A stretch of 10,024 nt of DNA from assembly GCA_014379885.1 (NCBI GenBank), contig JACMKW010000109.1:1-10024 (forward strand). The letters are read 5' to 3'. The position numbers were made by a program, and so were the translations under genes. This document shows, one piece after another, positions 7,465-10,024 of the stretch (its first letter is position 1; each line of letters starts with the position of its first letter). Below the pieces are notes generated by a model. The model had not been told where the DNA came from. It made no database searches and saw only the letters and a program-made list of their open reading frames with translations. Origin of the DNA: Rhizobacter sp. GTDB lineage: Bacteria; Pseudomonadota; Gammaproteobacteria; Burkholderiales; Burkholderiaceae.

Positions 7465-9006
7465 CTAGCCACTGCCACGCGCCAATTTTTGCCCCGCGCG
7501 CAGGCGGTCGACGCCGCCCACCAGATCGCCCAGCGCAATGCGCGATTCGGCCTCGGCACGTAGCGCACGCAGCCCGAAGCCGAGTTGCTGCCATGAACGC
7601 CCGAGCTGAGCCCAGACGGTGGAGTCGGCGGGGTGCAGCGTGGTCCAGGTCTGCATCTCTTCCACACTGCGCTGCAAGGCATCTTTGTCCAGCGACATCG
7701 CCACTCGGGCCGACATCAGCATGACCGCGCGTGACGAGGCGGCGCCCTCAACCCGGGCATACGGTTTGAGCGCCTCGGCCGCACGCGCCGCGTCACCACG
7801 CTCCAACAGCGACTGCGCCTGCAGTAACACCAGCTCACGCTCAACCGTCGCGTCGCCGCGTGGGCCGCTGCGCACCACGGCAAAAGCGCGCTGCAGCCCG
7901 ATGTCGGCACGCGGCCAGTCGCGCAGTAGCGTGGAAGCCAGGGCACTGGCGTAGGCGGCCATCAGCTTGTCGGCAGCGCTCGCAGTGGCCGGCGCTTCGA
8001 GGGCCTGCCAGCGGCGCAGCGAGTCCACACGCGCATCCATCATCACCTTGGCACGCGCCTGCGCCGCGGTGTGGCTGAGCACACTCGCCAGCACCACCGG
8101 TGTGGCCGTGCCCATGCGCGAACGCGCTTCGCCAATGCGCTCGGCGTTGAGCGGGTGGGTGCGCAGGTAAGGGAAGCCGCCGCTGTCGTTAAGGCGCGAA
8201 GACTGGTCGAGTTTTTCGAACATAGCAGCCATGCCACCGGGCGCAAACCCGGCCTTGGTGAGCACGCCAAAACCGATGCGGTCGGCCTCACGTTCTGCGT
8301 CGCGTGAGAAGTTGAGCTGCCCTTGTGCGGCCACCGCCTGGCTGCCGGTGATGATGGCGTTGGCGCCGTCGGTACGGGTGCTGCGGCTGGCGGCGATCAT
8401 GCCCAGGATCATGCCGGCCAGCCCGATCAGCGACTGCCGTTGGCTGTTGGCCATGCTGCGTGCGATGTGGCGCTGCGTCACGTGGGTGAGCTCGTGCGCC
8501 AGGACCGACGCCAGTTCGTCGCGGCTGGTAGTCATGGCGATCAGGCCCAGGTGCACGCCCACATAACCCCCCGGCAAGGCAAACGCGTTGACGGTGCGGT
8601 CGCGCACGAGGAAGGTTTCCCAGGCAAAACGCTGGTCGAGGTCAGAGGAAATGTCGCCACGCTCGCGCGCCGCAGCCACCAGCGGTTGCCAGATCGACTG
8701 CAGGTATTCCAGCAGCACGGGGTCGTCGAGGTAGTCCGGGTCGCGGCGGATGTCGCGCATGATCTGCTCGCCCAGCCGGCGCTCGTTGCCTACGCTCAGG
8801 TCGTCAGACGCGGCTTCACCCAGCGCGGGCAGGCGGTCTTGCGCCGCTGCGGGAGGCATCAGCTGCGGCGCCAGCATGGCCAGGGCACAGAGGCTGGCCA
8901 GCAAGCGCTTGGCAGCAGAGGAGCGGGGGAAGGTGTTCAAAAGGAGCGGTGGCGGGTCGTGGGCGGTTGGAGCTGCGGGCAGGCCGGAAGGTTCAAGCTG
9001 CGGCAC
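7465..9006 (-). CDS. bepA: M48 family metalloprotease with TPR-type C-terminus (BepA/YfgC-like)
   Basis: Zinc metalloprotease expected in the periplasm, where BepA degrades or helps mature misassembled outer-membrane proteins such as LptD. The zinc site is HELTH (His171 and His175 as ligands, Glu172 catalytic), with Glu238 of EREAD as probable third ligand. RTHPL (His284) matches the regulatory histidine of BepA. A hydrophobic stretch follows the active-site helix (about 191-207). Residues about 310-505 are helical, alanine-rich and TPR-like. The signal peptide core is [14 protein letters not shown], ending near PAAAQ (residues 32-56). The GTG start at 9006 has GAGG 6 nt upstream but leaves a long 31-residue leader before that signal. 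A TTG at 8940 would give a more typical signal peptide but has no visible ribosome binding site. The frame ends at a TAG (7465-7467) after GSG, yet coding-like sequence continues in frame to 7366, so this is probably a truncated form. Family call firm; start and end uncertain. Confidence 0.9.
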   Translation of the reverse strand: MPQLEPSGLPAAPTAHDPPPLLLNTFPRSSAAKRLLASLCALAMLAPQLMPPAAAQDRLPALGEAASDDLSVGNERRLGEQIMRDIRRDPDYLDDPVLLEYLQSIWQPLVAAARERGDISSDLDQRFAWETFLVRDRTVNAFALPGGYVGVHLGLIAMTTSRDELASVLAHELTHVTQRHIARSMANSQRQSLIGLAGMILGMIAASRSTRTDGANAIITGSQAVAAQGQLNFSRDAEREADRIGFGVLTKAGFAPGGMAAMFEKLDQSSRLNDSGGFPYLRTHPLNAERIGEARSRMGTATPVVLASVLSHTAAQARAKVMMDARVDSLRRWQALEAPATASAADKLMAAYASALASTLLRDWPRADIGLQRAFAVVRSGPRGDATVERELVLLQAQSLLERGDAARAAEALKPYARVEGAASSRAVMLMSARVAMSLDKDALQRSVEEMQTWTTLHPADSTVWAQLGRSWQQLGFGLRALRAEAESRIALGDLVGGVDRLRAGQKLARGSG

Positions 9007-9012
9007 AAGCGG

Positions 9013-9016
9013 CCTC
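9013..9016 (-). promoter_or_regulatory. Possible ribosome binding site of the M48 protease gene
   Basis: GAGG on the minus strand sits 6 nt before the GTG at 9006. It favours this start over the TTG at 8940. The match is short, so support is modest. Confidence 0.35.
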
Positions 9017-9018
9017 GC

Positions 9019-9024
9019 TATGAT
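9019..9024 (+). promoter_or_regulatory. Possible -10 element for moaC
   Basis: TATGAT matches the sigma-70 -10 consensus at five of six positions. It would start transcription near 9031, giving a leader of about 27 nt. No good -35 stands at the right distance (TTCAAG at 8992-8997 is 21 nt away). The divergent protease start at 9006 means both promoters must overlap this gap or lie in the coding regions. Confidence 0.3.
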
Positions 9025-9057
9025 GCCAGCGCCCCATTTCTCGCATGTTTCCCGACC

Positions 9058-9603
9058 ATGTCAACGTCTGCACCATCCCCGTCGCCGCTCTCTTCGCCAC
9101 TCACTCATTTCGATGAACACGGGCAGGCCCACATGGTCGACGTGTCGGCCAAACAAGAGACGCACCGTGTGGCCATCGCCAGCGGCGTGATCCGCATGCA
9201 GGCGGCCACGCTGGCGCTGATTCAGGGCGGCAACGCCAAAAAGGGCGATGTGATCGGCATTGCACGCGTGGCCGCCATCCAGGCGAGCAAGCGCACCGCC
9301 GAGCTGATCCCGCTGTGCCACCCGCTGCCGATCACGCGCGTGACGGTGTCGTTCGAGATCGACGCGGCAGCCAGCCTGGTGCGCTGCATTGCACAGGTGG
9401 AAACGCTGGGCCGCACCGGCGTCGAGATGGAAGCGCTGACCGCCGTGCAGGTGGGCCTGCTCACCATCTACGATATGTGCAAGGCGGCAGACCGCGGCAT
9501 GGTCATGGGCGAGATCCGGGTGCTGCAGAAAAGCGGCGGCAAGTCGGGGGAATGGGTGGCCGAGCCGTCACCCGCGCCGGCAGCGCCGGGCGTCAAGGCC
9601 TGA
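9058..9603 (+). CDS. moaC: Cyclic pyranopterin monophosphate synthase MoaC
   Basis: Cytoplasmic enzyme of molybdenum cofactor biosynthesis. It converts the 3',8-cyclo-7,8-dihydroguanosine triphosphate made by MoaA into cyclic pyranopterin monophosphate, with release of pyrophosphate, and acts as a hexamer in known cases. The 181 residues align end to end with E. coli MoaC (161 residues): [18 protein letters not shown] (15-32), KKGDV (Lys62), the LCHPL motif (His88), GVEMEAL (Glu123 and Glu125) and YDMCKA (Asp139 and Lys142) keep the active-site residues. Extra length is a Ser/Pro-rich N-terminus of about 14 residues and a Pro/Ala tail. No ribosome binding site is visible before the ATG at 9058, but no other in-frame start lies between the protease gene and the conserved part. 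It is divergent from the protease gene and no other moa gene is in the window. Confidence 0.96.
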   Translation: MSTSAPSPSPLSSPLTHFDEHGQAHMVDVSAKQETHRVAIASGVIRMQAATLALIQGGNAKKGDVIGIARVAAIQASKRTAELIPLCHPLPITRVTVSFEIDAAASLVRCIAQVETLGRTGVEMEALTAVQVGLLTIYDMCKAADRGMVMGEIRVLQKSGGKSGEWVAEPSPAPAAPGVKA

Positions 9604-10024
9604 CGAACTCGCGCCAGTCGGGCTGACGGCCGGGCGCTTCGCACTGGAAGGGCGCGCTGGCGGCAGCGGCCTTGCACGCGGCGAAAAAATCGTCGGCCGC
9701 CGGGTTGCGAAATTCGCGCAGCCGCGCCGCGATGAAGCGGGCATTGTCGAGCTCACCCTGGCGCGCCAGCGCTTTGGCCCAGGCCACCATGAGCCGCGTG
9801 TCGAGCAGGTAGTGCGTGGCCCGCTCGAACGGCTTGAGCGCGTGGCCTGGCGGCGTCTCGGTGGTCGCCGCCGCGTAGTCGGCGTGGTGCGCGAAGAGCA
9901 CGCTGCGCCGTCCTTCGGCGATGCGTTGCTCGAGCGGTGCCGCGTTGGCCGGTGGAGCGAAGATCACGACCACGCGCATGTAGTCGTAGAGCGCCAGCGT
10001 GCCGCCGAGGATGAGCGCCATCGA
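9593..10024 (-). CDS. C-terminal part of a Wzy/PglL-like O-antigen ligase (start outside window)
   Basis: The frame is open to the right edge, so this is the 3' end of a longer gene; the ATG at 10021 is probably internal. The 143 visible residues begin with the end of a membrane helix ([17 protein letters not shown]). A soluble part follows, with [23 protein letters not shown] and a helical [20 protein letters not shown] segment, then a tail with [19 protein letters not shown] and DWREF. This pattern resembles the periplasmic C-terminal domain (Wzy_C_2 type) of PglL-like protein O-glycosylation ligases in Burkholderiales, which transfer lipid-linked glycan to pilin or other periplasmic proteins. 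The hydrolase-like or polymerase core with its membrane helices is not in view, so the assignment rests on the tail alone. The gene converges on moaC and overlaps its end by 11 nt. Confidence 0.6.
   Translation of the reverse strand, partial: SMALILGGTLALYDYMRVVVIFAPPANAAPLEQRIAEGRRSVLFAHHADYAAATTETPPGHALKPFERATHYLLDTRLMVAWAKALARQGELDNARFIAARLREFRNPAADDFFAACKAAAASAPFQCEAPGRQPDWREFVRP

Noticed and set aside
4657..7563. Plus-strand open frame of 968 codons
   Set aside because: It is antisense to the macroglobulin gene, whose signal peptide, CLEQ motif and A2M domain are clear. The plus frame is His/Arg/Gly-rich with no recognisable domain, as expected for the mirror of a GC-rich gene.
8323..9057. 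Upstream extension of the moaC frame
   Set aside because: The frame happens to be open through the antisense of the protease gene. MoaC homology begins just after the ATG at 9058, and known MoaC proteins have no such extension.

Overview
The window is GC-rich, with dense, strongly GC-ending codons and little non-coding space. Gene content, gene order and protein style point to a beta-proteobacterium of the Burkholderiales, most likely Comamonadaceae-like. The organism assignment is inference; no rRNA or other taxonomic marker is present.

Layout from left to right. (1) Positions 1-1336, minus strand: the N-terminal part of a class A penicillin-binding protein of the PbpC (PBP1C) type, whose 3' end lies outside the window. 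(2) Positions 1333-7194, minus strand: a 1953-residue bacterial alpha-2-macroglobulin with an intact thioester motif. It lies upstream of pbpC in the same direction and overlaps it by four bases. (3) Positions 7195-7365: a short intergenic stretch with a degenerate palindromic repeat and a small tandem duplication. (4) Positions 7465-9006, minus strand: a BepA-like periplasmic M48 metalloprotease with a TPR-type C-terminus. Its frame is interrupted by an amber codon, but coding-like sequence continues in frame to 7366. (5) Positions 9058-9603, plus strand: moaC, the molybdenum cofactor enzyme, divergent from the protease. (6) Positions 9593-10024, minus strand: the C-terminal end of a membrane protein resembling the Wzy/PglL O-antigen ligase family, tail to tail with moaC and overlapping it by 11 bases.

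Most of the window concerns the cell envelope. The macroglobulin and PBP1C form the known pair in which a periplasmic protease trap accompanies a peptidoglycan polymerase, possibly as a defence and repair unit. The M48 protease handles outer-membrane protein quality control. The ligase fragment would glycosylate proteins or lipid in the periplasm. MoaC is a cytoplasmic metabolic enzyme unrelated to the others.

Two things deserve attention. An 81-bp palindromic repeat of a type dispersed in proteobacterial genomes sits exactly in frame inside the 5' end of pbpC and supplies 27 codons of its export-signal region. The protease gene carries a premature TAG with 32 in-frame codons of apparently genuine C-terminus behind it. 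I found no phage, transposase, CRISPR, tRNA or rRNA and no clearly new multi-gene system.
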